Of a DNA stretch of 64,000 nt, positions 17,233-25,115 are shown one piece after another. Origin of the DNA: DAOUTW01 sp964523575 (GTDB taxonomy: Bacteria > Zixibacteria > MSB-5A5 > GN15 > JAAZOE01); contig CAZGAV010000007.1 of NCBI GenBank assembly GCA_964523575.1, positions 9,423 through 73,422 of the forward strand, in the 5' to 3' direction. Below the pieces are notes generated by a model, which was not told the DNA's origin, made no database searches, and saw nothing but the letters and a program-made list of their open reading frames with translations. The translations under genes and the position numbers were made by a program. How positions within the stretch are numbered: the first letter of the stretch is position 1; each line of letters opens with the position of its first letter.

Positions 17233-18771
17233 GTGCCGCAAATTTTCCGATATATTGGTCAAGCGCTCTGGCCTGACGACCCCCTCGTCCGCCATGAACG
17301 ATTTTACCTGAGCCTCTCCGGTGTCCTGCTGGCCGCGGCCTGGCCGCCCCTGCCCCTGGGATTTCTGGCCTTTCTTGCATTAATCCTGCCGCTTGATATC
17401 ATTTCCGGGAAATCATTCGGGAAAGCCTTCAAAAGCGGATACCTTTTTTCCTTCGTCTATTTTCTTTTTGCCCTTTATTGGATCGGGTGGGTGACGATCC
17501 CGGGAACGCTGGCCGCCATGGCCATTATTTCGTTTTATTCCGCTTTTATCCTTGCCCTCTATGCCGGTGTATATCGATATAGCCGCCTTTTCGCCATGAT
17601 ATTATTGCCCTTTCTTTGGGTCGGGATGGAGTATTTTAGAACCCTTTTCGAAATCGCCTTTCCCTGGTCCAATATTTCATATACTCAGGGAAGTTATCTT
17701 CCCTTCCTGCAAATTTGCGAATACGTCGGCGACCTGGGCCTGTCATTTATCATTGTTGTCGTCAATATCCTCCTGTGGCGGATATGGCGCGACCACCGGC
17801 GAAGGCGCCGGGGGATTATGGCCCTTGCGGCCGGATTGTTGATTGTGATCCCGACCATTTATGGCGCGATAGTCTTATCCCATGCCGGCCCGGTTAATCG
17901 CGGTTCCATTGACGTCGCCCTTTTGCAGGGCGATATCGATATCGAAACCAAATGGGACCCAAGCAAAAAAGAATACAATTTCGCCGTCTATGATTCTATG
18001 GCCGTCGCGGCCATGCCGGCTGATCTGATAGTCTGGCCGGAGACGGCCGCTCCGGCCTACCTGCTGGCCGACCGTTACCTGACTCAAAAAGTGGCCAATA
18101 CGGCCCGCAAGGTGGGACGCCCGATGCTGGTCGGGACTCTCGATTATCAATATGCCGATGATACCACCATTGAAACCTTCAATGCCGCGGTCCAATTCGA
18201 CGCCGACGGCAGTCATCAGGTAGTGTATCATAAAACCAAACTGGTTCCTTTCGCCGAGACGGTCCCGTATGGCAAATATATTCCCTTTCTGGCCAACCTG
18301 TCGATGGGGTGGTCCGATTTCGTTCATGGGCGGGAATTGGTGATTTATGACAACAAATTCGGCGATTATGGCACCCTGATATGTTATGAAATCATATTTC
18401 CCGAGGTGATTAACCGCTATGTACGTCAGGGGGCCGACTTTCTGGTCAATATTACCAATGACACCTGGTATGGGCGCTCCTCGGGTCCTTATCAGCATGC
18501 CGGAATGGCGCCCTTCCGGGCCATCGAAAACCGGATCGGGATCGCGCGAGCGGCCAACAGCGGGTTCTCTTATTTCGTCGATAAATATGGAAGGATGTAT
18601 AACAAAAGCAGACTTTATGAGAGGACGATTCTACACGGTATGATTGCGCCGGTGGAAGGACGGACAGTGTTTAATCGAACGGGCCCGATCCTGGGACGGA
18701 TCGGTCTCTTGTTAATCGGCCTGGTTTCTTGTATATTGATATTCTTATGGATAAAAAGCAAAGTCTCCTGA
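17233..18771 (+). CDS. lnt: Apolipoprotein N-acyltransferase
   Basis: A 512-residue inner-membrane enzyme that adds the third acyl chain to lipoproteins, a step found mainly in diderm bacteria. The N-terminal 220 residues carry several hydrophobic segments; the rest is a nitrilase domain. The catalytic triad is visible: Glu270 in IVWPETAAP, Lys336 in YHKTKLVPF and Cys384 in LICYEIIFPE. The start is GTG directly after the gpmI stop, so translation is probably coupled. It supports an outer membrane with triacylated lipoproteins. The end overlaps the next gene by 25 nt. Confidence 0.95.
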   Translation: MPQIFRYIGQALWPDDPLVRHERFYLSLSGVLLAAAWPPLPLGFLAFLALILPLDIISGKSFGKAFKSGYLFSFVYFLFALYWIGWVTIPGTLAAMAIISFYSAFILALYAGVYRYSRLFAMILLPFLWVGMEYFRTLFEIAFPWSNISYTQGSYLPFLQICEYVGDLGLSFIIVVVNILLWRIWRDHRRRRRGIMALAAGLLIVIPTIYGAIVLSHAGPVNRGSIDVALLQGDIDIETKWDPSKKEYNFAVYDSMAVAAMPADLIVWPETAAPAYLLADRYLTQKVANTARKVGRPMLVGTLDYQYADDTTIETFNAAVQFDADGSHQVVYHKTKLVPFAETVPYGKYIPFLANLSMGWSDFVHGRELVIYDNKFGDYGTLICYEIIFPEVINRYVRQGADFLVNITNDTWYGRSSGPYQHAGMAPFRAIENRIGIARAANSGFSYFVDKYGRMYNKSRLYERTILHGMIAPVEGRTVFNRTGPILGRIGLLLIGLVSCILIFLWIKSKVS

Positions 18772-20960
18772 CATCTTTGGCCGCATTGGCGCTGGTCCTG
18801 AGCGCGGTTCTGGCAACACCCGCCGACGCCGTAATACGGCATTGGGAAAGTTTCACTTCTTTTAATGAAGTCAAGGAGATGACGCTTTATAACGGCAATA
18901 TCTGGGTGGCGACTATGGGGGGGTTGGTGCGGATCAACCCCGATTCCATGACCAGTGAAACCTATACAAATGTTGACGGCCTGGACATGAATCAGCTGTA
19001 TTCTCTTTATGTCGATAACCAGAATCGCCTTTGGGTCGGCGGGCGCGGCCGTCTGGTCGATTTTTCCGATCCCGGTCATCCGGATGTGTATTTATTTACC
19101 GACCGCGACGGAAGCTTGGTTGAAATATATGATATAGCGGGTACGCCCGGCGGCGATTCCCTGTGGCTGGCCAATCGAATCGGAGTCACGATCTTCCTTG
19201 CCTCCGAAGAAAAAGGTTCGGGCCTGATTCTGGATACCTACAGCCGGCTGGGTGAAATCGATCGGGATACGCCGGCCCGCCGGGTGATGCTTGACGCCGA
19301 CAGCCTCTGGGTCGGCACGGAATCGGGACTGGCCGTCGGCGCTCGCGATGACATCCGCCTTCTTAAGGGCCCGGATGGCTGGGTGACTTACTTTCCTTCC
19401 CAGATATCCTCTATGGCGGACGATTATGTACGAGGTCTGGTCAGTTATCACGATACGACCTATATCGGAGCCATCAACGGCGTCTACCGTTTTGACCGGA
19501 GCGGAGCCCCGACGCTGACACCGATCGGCCCCGATGGTCTCCCTGTGGTTTACAATATGTCGGTCGTCGGCGATTCTCTTCTGATTAACGATTCCCGTGG
19601 AAGCGTTTTCTATTACAACTCCGGATTTTATTATCTCCCGACCGATGGCATGCCAATCCCGAATACCTCGGGCGGAGCAGTCGATAACAATGGCGGCTAT
19701 TGGGACGGTAACCTGTTCTATGGCATTTATTATCCGCAGGCGGATTCGATGGTCTTATTCGACGCCGGCGGCACTCCGACCAACGAATGTCGAGCTATCG
19801 TCTCGGCGCAGGGAAAAATCTGGGGGGCTTTCGGCAATCTGGTTTTGGCTTATTATGAAAACGGTCACTGGAACCCGGTTCCGGGCGTTTCCGGATTGTA
19901 CCGGGCCCTGACGGTCGGTCCACTGGGAGAATTATGGGTCGGCACACACGGCAATGGCGTATATCGAGTTCTGGGCGACAGCATCGCCCATTTCACCAAC
20001 TCCAACTCAGGATTATCCGATATCATCGGTGATTCCAATACAGTGGTCGTACCCGGCATTTATAATTCCGGCGATGCCGTCTGGTTTGCCAACTGGCGCG
20101 GTGAAAAAGGCGAATTGGTGGCGGTTAATCCCTACAATCTCGAACAATGGCAGATTTATACGCTGGTGGGAGGCGTCCATGCCGATCAAGTGGTCGCAGT
20201 GGCCGCCGGCCTGGGGGTGATATATGCCGGCTCGGAACAGTCCGGCATCTACGCCATCGCTTACAATGACAGCCCCTTTTATACGGCCGACGATTATCGT
20301 TGGACTTTCAACTCCTCCAACTCAGGCATCGGTTCCGATTTCGTCAACCGGCTGGCCATCGACGGTTATGATACTCTCTGGGTCGGCACCTCTTACGGTA
20401 TATCATTTCAATCGCTGGGAGAGACATATTTTACCAATATTGCCCTGCCGTCCGGTTTCGGTCCCTCGGTGACCGGAATCGCCTTCGACGGGCAGGGTTG
20501 TCTATACGCCGGTTCCGGAAAAGGGCTGGTAATTCGCGATATCGGCACTGGTTCGATCGAATATCTGACGACCATGAATTCCGATCTGGTCGATGATAAT
20601 ATCCTGAGCTTATATTACGATACCGCCACCGATGCTCTCTGGATCTCGACCTCCGGCGGCGTCTCGCGGCTGGAGATGCCGTATCGGCTGGGCACTCAGA
20701 ATCTGGATGACATTCTGGCCTATCCCAATCCTTTCGTTATTCGCTATGGCAATGAAACGGTAAGGTTCAATTATTCCGGCCTGGCCGAGGTCAGGATTTT
20801 CACGACGGCCGGGGAACTGGTCCGTGAAATTCCGGTCAACGGGGAGTGGGATGGCCGTAACGCCAATGGGAAAATCGTCGCTTCGGGCGTGTATTTTTTT
20901 ACTCTGACAAACATCGACAAAGAAGTCGGCCGGGGCAAAATTCTTCTAATCCGGGAATAA
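18747..20960 (+). CDS. Secreted two-component-regulator-type beta-propeller protein with C-terminal Por/FlgD-like domain
   Basis: About 737 residues starting at the ATG 18747, followed by a signal peptide (KKQSLLTSLAALALVLSAVLATPADA). The body is built of propeller blades with W-V-A/G-T and L-W-V-G-T motifs (GNIWVATMGGLVRIN, LWVGTESGLAVG, LWVGTHGNGVYRV, LWVGTSYGISF, LWISTSGGVSRLE), as in the sensor parts of hybrid two-component proteins, but no kinase follows. The last 80 residues (AYPNPFVIRYG, VRIFTTAGELVREIPV, GVYFFTLTN) form an FlgD/Por-secretion-like Ig domain. It is likely an exported or surface protein. The function and ligand are unknown. A TTG at 18729 is an alternative start. Confidence 0.85.
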   Translation: MDKKQSLLTSLAALALVLSAVLATPADAVIRHWESFTSFNEVKEMTLYNGNIWVATMGGLVRINPDSMTSETYTNVDGLDMNQLYSLYVDNQNRLWVGGRGRLVDFSDPGHPDVYLFTDRDGSLVEIYDIAGTPGGDSLWLANRIGVTIFLASEEKGSGLILDTYSRLGEIDRDTPARRVMLDADSLWVGTESGLAVGARDDIRLLKGPDGWVTYFPSQISSMADDYVRGLVSYHDTTYIGAINGVYRFDRSGAPTLTPIGPDGLPVVYNMSVVGDSLLINDSRGSVFYYNSGFYYLPTDGMPIPNTSGGAVDNNGGYWDGNLFYGIYYPQADSMVLFDAGGTPTNECRAIVSAQGKIWGAFGNLVLAYYENGHWNPVPGVSGLYRALTVGPLGELWVGTHGNGVYRVLGDSIAHFTNSNSGLSDIIGDSNTVVVPGIYNSGDAVWFANWRGEKGELVAVNPYNLEQWQIYTLVGGVHADQVVAVAAGLGVIYAGSEQSGIYAIAYNDSPFYTADDYRWTFNSSNSGIGSDFVNRLAIDGYDTLWVGTSYGISFQSLGETYFTNIALPSGFGPSVTGIAFDGQGCLYAGSGKGLVIRDIGTGSIEYLTTMNSDLVDDNILSLYYDTATDALWISTSGGVSRLEMPYRLGTQNLDDILAYPNPFVIRYGNETVRFNYSGLAEVRIFTTAGELVREIPVNGEWDGRNANGKIVASGVYFFTLTNIDKEVGRGKILLIRE

Positions 20961-21917
20961 ATGGAATTTCGGGTTGTCGAGCGAGACGAGCTTGATACCG
21001 CCGCCTGGGAGAAGCTGGCGGCTGGCGGCTCTTTCTTTCAGACCGTCGCGTGGGCCGATATCGGCGTCGGGGCTTTGCCTCATCATCCACGATCGGTTTT
21101 CCTGTGCGGTTATGATGGGAGCCGGCTGATGGCCGGCATGCCGGCCGTGATCACCCGCCGTTTCGGACTGAAAGCATTTTATTCCATGCCCGACGGCACC
21201 TATGGCGGGCCGGTTATCGGCCCGGATTGCCCCGACAAGATGCGGTCGGCCTTTTTGAACACTCTGGCCGGGTATTTGCGCCAGCATGATTTTTCCCGCA
21301 TCGCCATTGCCGATTTCGGGGGAACCCTGAAAGACTGGCACGGCCACGGCCTTCAGCGCACACAGAGCTTTACCCATATCGTCAGGCTTGACCGTCCCGA
21401 AAATTTTCAGCCCCACAAAAAAATCGAATACGATATTCGAGCCGGCCAAAAAGTCGATTCGGAAATAATAATGATCGATAAATTATCACTGGTCGATGAT
21501 TTCTACCGGTTGTACTTGTTGACCAAGAAGCGGCATGAAGGGGGGGGGCCTCTCCGGGAAGGAAAATTCTTCGAAATCATTTTTCGGCATCTGGAAAAAA
21601 CCGGGAAATTATATTGGACGGGGTTGATGGCCGAAGGTGAGATGGTTGGGTCACAGATTCACTTTATCCACGGGGAAACTCTGTTCAACTGGCAAACGGT
21701 CTCGGATTATGATAAACGGCAGTTCAAACCCAGCCAGCTTCTGATGAACGATGCCATCGCCCAAGCCGCTGCTCTTAATTTGAAAACAGTCAACCTCGGC
21801 GCTTCGCCGCCCGATGCTGAAGGACTGATTCGCTACAAGGAACGGTGGCAGGGAATCCGGGTGGAGTATGATATTCTGACATCGCGCTCCCTGCTGAGAA
21901 GACTGGTGGGGCGATAA
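20961..21917 (+). CDS. FemAB/GNAT-like acyltransferase family protein
   Basis: A 318-residue protein with two related GNAT-like halves. Recognisable features: SFFQTVAWADIGVGAL near the N-terminus, GMPAVITRRFG, YGGPVIGPD, then YRLYLLTKKRHEGGGPL and the C-terminal block PSQLLMNDAIAQAA ... TVNLGASP-x-DAEGLIRYKERW. This matches the FemAB-related or BioF2-like acyltransferase group often found in exopolysaccharide loci. Its stop is one base before the first glycosyltransferase gene, suggesting a role in glycan or cell-surface decoration. The substrate is not predictable. Confidence 0.8.
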   Translation: MEFRVVERDELDTAAWEKLAAGGSFFQTVAWADIGVGALPHHPRSVFLCGYDGSRLMAGMPAVITRRFGLKAFYSMPDGTYGGPVIGPDCPDKMRSAFLNTLAGYLRQHDFSRIAIADFGGTLKDWHGHGLQRTQSFTHIVRLDRPENFQPHKKIEYDIRAGQKVDSEIIMIDKLSLVDDFYRLYLLTKKRHEGGGPLREGKFFEIIFRHLEKTGKLYWTGLMAEGEMVGSQIHFIHGETLFNWQTVSDYDKRQFKPSQLLMNDAIAQAAALNLKTVNLGASPPDAEGLIRYKERWQGIRVEYDILTSRSLLRRLVGR

Positions 21918-21918
21918 A

Positions 21919-22986
21919 ATGGCGCGGCTTTTGATTCTGGGGGATGCCCGGTCGGTGCATATCGAACGCTGGGGCCGATACTTCGCCGAAGAGGGTTTCG
22001 AGGTCGCTCTGTTTTCGCTGGAACCGAAAACCATTGTATGGCCGCGTCGCTTTTACGCCTCCCGCCATCGCACACCGGTCAGCGCTCTGAATTATCTCAT
22101 GGCCCGAAAAGACCTGTCAAAAGCAATTGAAGATTTCCGCCCTGATCTGATTAATGCCCACTATGTCGTATCGTATGGCTGGATGGCGTCGTATTATACA
22201 TTATTACCGACGGTCCTTACGGCCTGGGGCAGTGATCTGCTGGTGTTGCCGCAGAAATCGATAATTCATCGGCGGCGTGTCTCACGCGCCTTGAAACGGG
22301 CCGCCTATTGTACCGTCGATAATCAAAATCTACATCGGGCGGCGCAAAAGTATATGCCCGCGGAAAAAATAATTCGGATCTTGATGGGCATCGACCGGGA
22401 CTTTTTTGAATCGGCACAAGAGGTACAGTTACCGACCGAAGGACCAATTCGCCTCATTGCGCCTCGTGGATTACAAAAAGTATATGATCCCAGCACCATT
22501 ATTGACGCCGCGGCCATGCTCCGCGGCCGGATCGATTTCAAAATCGATATGCTTGGCGAAGGGCCGGAAGTCGAGGCGGTGGGAAATGAAATCAGGGGCC
22601 GATCCCTGACCGATTTAATAACGCTACAGCCGTTCCTTCCGCATGAAGAGTTTGCGTTATCGTTAAAAAATTATCATATTTACCTGTCGGCCTCATTGTC
22701 GGATTCGACTTCGGTGGCCTTGCTGGAGGCGATGACGGTCGGACTTTTCCCGATAGTAAGTGATATTGAAGGCAATCGGGAATGGATCGAGGATGGAATC
22801 AACGGTGTCACCTTCGAGCCGGGATCGGCCTCCTCTTTGGCCGAGGCGATGATCCGGGCCGAGAAAATGCGAAGCCGGTTCGGGAGGGTGGCCGAGATCA
22901 ACCGGGCTCGAATCGAACGCGACGCAATCTGGCAGGATAATATGCAACGCGTCAAAAATATTTTTCAGGAATTAATCCATGAATAA
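21919..22986 (+). CDS. Glycosyltransferase family 4 protein
   Basis: A 355-residue GT-B-fold enzyme. The N-terminal half has ARLLILGDARSVHIERWGRYF and HYVVSYGWMASYY; the C-terminal half has LIAPRGLQKVYDPSTIIDAA, IDMLGEGPE, ASLSDSTSVALLEAM (the E-x7-E-like nucleotide-sugar site) and GVTFEPGSASSLAEAM. It probably transfers a sugar from an activated nucleotide donor with retention. It overlaps the next glycosyltransferase gene by 8 nt. Confidence 0.87.
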   Translation: MARLLILGDARSVHIERWGRYFAEEGFEVALFSLEPKTIVWPRRFYASRHRTPVSALNYLMARKDLSKAIEDFRPDLINAHYVVSYGWMASYYTLLPTVLTAWGSDLLVLPQKSIIHRRRVSRALKRAAYCTVDNQNLHRAAQKYMPAEKIIRILMGIDRDFFESAQEVQLPTEGPIRLIAPRGLQKVYDPSTIIDAAAMLRGRIDFKIDMLGEGPEVEAVGNEIRGRSLTDLITLQPFLPHEEFALSLKNYHIYLSASLSDSTSVALLEAMTVGLFPIVSDIEGNREWIEDGINGVTFEPGSASSLAEAMIRAEKMRSRFGRVAEINRARIERDAIWQDNMQRVKNIFQELIHE

Positions 22987-24223
22987 GATGGCGCTATTAA
23001 TCGCCTATTATTTCCCGCCGTTAGGGATGGGGGGGGTTCAGCGGATGGCCAAGCTGGCCAAATACCTGCCGCACTGCGGCTATGACGTCAAAATTCTGAC
23101 CGTCAAGCCGATCCGATATCCGGCCCACGATAAATCACTGCTCGAGGAACTTCCGGCCGAGGTCAGCATCCATCGTTCCGGCTCGAGCGATCCCGCCCGC
23201 ATCGGCAAATTGATACCTATCCCTTTTGAAGCCGGGCGGCGCGTCAAGACTATCGCCAAGGAAAAGACGGTCCATTTCTGGCCCGACTCCAAAATCGGCT
23301 GGAAACGCCCGGCGCTCAAACTGGCCGCCAGAATCATCGGCGAGAGCGATATTAGCGTCATCCTGTCATCATCGCCGCCGATTACCTCGCACCTGGTGGC
23401 GATGGATCTCAAAAATCGTTTCGGCCTGCCCTGGGTAGCTGATTTCCGAGATCCCTGGGAATCGCGGCCGCCTGAAGAAGTTTACCGACAGGCATCTATG
23501 GTGGAGAAATCTCAATTATTGTTGCGCGAGATCGTCGATACGGCCGACGCCGTGACCGCCATAAATGATTCCATCGCACAACAGTTGTCCCTGTCGGCCT
23601 CGGCGATTATGGGCGGTTATGATCCCGATGATTTCAACACTGTCAGCGATATCCCACGAGATGATAATTTCGTGATGTGCTATATGGGAACCGTCGGCCC
23701 CCTTCATCCTCTGGAACCGTTTTTGGAAGCCGGCAAAATATCCCTCGGCATGGACCCCGATTTGAAAAAAAGTCTGCGCTTCCGTGTGATTGGAGCCAAC
23801 GACCGGGCTGAACTCAACACGATGGCCGCCAAGTACGGGATGGAAAGGCGTCTGGATATTGTCGATTATCTGCCCCATCGGGAAGCGATTATGCGAGCGG
23901 CCTCGGCAGCCGTCACTCTTATAAGCGTTCCCGGCCGATATCCGGGGATATTGACCGGCAAGATATTCGATTATCTGCCGTTGCCGGCGCCCGTACTGGC
24001 CTCAGTCCCGGTCGGCGGTGAAATCGATCATCTCATCAAGTCAACTCGAAGCGGCGTCTGTGTCGAACCCGGAAAGCCGCGCGCCCTGGCCGAGGCTATA
24101 CTGCAATTATTCCGCAATCACCAGAGCGCTCTGCCCTGGGAAAAAGGCGACGCTTCCGGATATTCGCGTATGGAAGTGGCCCGACATTTTGCCTCCGTTT
24201 TTAACAGGATTTCCCTTGGCTGA
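22979..24223 (+). CDS. Glycosyltransferase family 4-like protein
   Basis: A 414-residue GT-B-type protein. The N-terminus ALLIAYYFPPLGMGGVQRMAKLAKYL is characteristic of GT4-like enzymes of surface-polysaccharide loci; PWVADFRDPWESRP and DAVTAINDSIAQQL follow, with the C-terminal half holding MGTVGPLHPLEPFLEA, YLPHREAIMRAASAAVTLI and GILTGKIFDYLPLPAPVLA. It lacks an obvious E-x7-E but keeps the TGKIFDYL block. It lies between two other glycosyltransferases with overlaps at both ends, so it belongs to one glycan assembly unit. Confidence 0.85.
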   Translation: MNKMALLIAYYFPPLGMGGVQRMAKLAKYLPHCGYDVKILTVKPIRYPAHDKSLLEELPAEVSIHRSGSSDPARIGKLIPIPFEAGRRVKTIAKEKTVHFWPDSKIGWKRPALKLAARIIGESDISVILSSSPPITSHLVAMDLKNRFGLPWVADFRDPWESRPPEEVYRQASMVEKSQLLLREIVDTADAVTAINDSIAQQLSLSASAIMGGYDPDDFNTVSDIPRDDNFVMCYMGTVGPLHPLEPFLEAGKISLGMDPDLKKSLRFRVIGANDRAELNTMAAKYGMERRLDIVDYLPHREAIMRAASAAVTLISVPGRYPGILTGKIFDYLPLPAPVLASVPVGGEIDHLIKSTRSGVCVEPGKPRALAEAILQLFRNHQSALPWEKGDASGYSRMEVARHFASVFNRISLG

Positions 24224-25115
24224 ACAGGCACGTATTTCCGCGGTGGTGGTCGCCTACAACGGGATCGACTTCATCGCCGACTGCCTGAAAACCGTCAAGG
24301 CCGATCTGGACGAATATACCAGTGAGATAATCGTTATCGATAATCATTCCACCGACGGGACAAGGGAATTCATCAGGGAGAATCATCCTGATATCCGCCT
24401 GATTCAGAATGATTCCAATCTCGGTTTCGCGCGGGCCATGAATCAGGGTATTGAGGCGGCGCGATACGAGTTCCTTTGGCTTCTGAATCAGGATATCCGC
24501 GTCAGGCGGGGATGCATGAAGGCCCTGCTGGATTGCTACCATCGGCTCGAACGTCCCGGCATGATCGGTCCGCGGTTGGTCGGTTTCGACGGTCGTCTCC
24601 AGAAGTTCTGCCGCCGTTTTCCCCGTTATCATCACCTGCTCTTCGAATTAACCGGATTGGCCTATTTGTTCCCCAGGTCAGGATTTTTCAACGGCTGGAA
24701 AATGGGCGATTTTGATCACACCCAATCATGCCAGGCGGAACAACCGATGGGGGCGGCGATGCTTGTCAGCCGTGAAGTCATCGACAAAATCGGAAACCTC
24801 GATGAATCGTTCGGCATTTTTTTCAACGATGTCGATTTCTGTTATCGCCTCCATCAAGCCGGAGATATCAATTATTATTGCTATGAAGCGGTGGTCGAAC
24901 ATTATGGGGGAGGGTCGGTTTCGAGGCATAAACCGAAAATGGTCTGGCTGTCGCATTACAGCATGTTTAAATATTATTTGAAGCGGGAAAAAACACGTCA
25001 GGGGGCTCCTGCAATAAAGATAATTCGCCGGTCATTGCCATATCTGGCCGGGGTCGGGTTGATGCTGGCCGCCGTTCCTCGATCACTGTATCATTGGGTA
25101 AGAAAAATTATCTGA
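24216..25115 (+). CDS. Glycosyltransferase family 2 protein (rhamnosyltransferase-like)
   Basis: A 299-residue GT-A enzyme. The start is taken as TTG at 24216: it gives the N-terminus LAEQARISAVVVAYNG, has an AGGA site six bases upstream and overlaps the previous stop by 8 nt. Longer in-frame starts would lie deep inside the previous gene. Motifs: VVVAYNG, IIVIDNHSTDGTREF, NLGFARAMNQGI, FLWLLNQDIR, GAAMLVSREVIDKIGNLDE and FFNDVDFCYRLH, as in WbbL-like rhamnosyltransferases. The last part is hydrophobic and basic, so a membrane association is possible. The gene converges with the C25 peptidase gene and overlaps it by 8 nt. Confidence 0.87.
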   Translation: MAEQARISAVVVAYNGIDFIADCLKTVKADLDEYTSEIIVIDNHSTDGTREFIRENHPDIRLIQNDSNLGFARAMNQGIEAARYEFLWLLNQDIRVRRGCMKALLDCYHRLERPGMIGPRLVGFDGRLQKFCRRFPRYHHLLFELTGLAYLFPRSGFFNGWKMGDFDHTQSCQAEQPMGAAMLVSREVIDKIGNLDESFGIFFNDVDFCYRLHQAGDINYYCYEAVVEHYGGGSVSRHKPKMVWLSHYSMFKYYLKREKTRQGAPAIKIIRRSLPYLAGVGLMLAAVPRSLYHWVRKII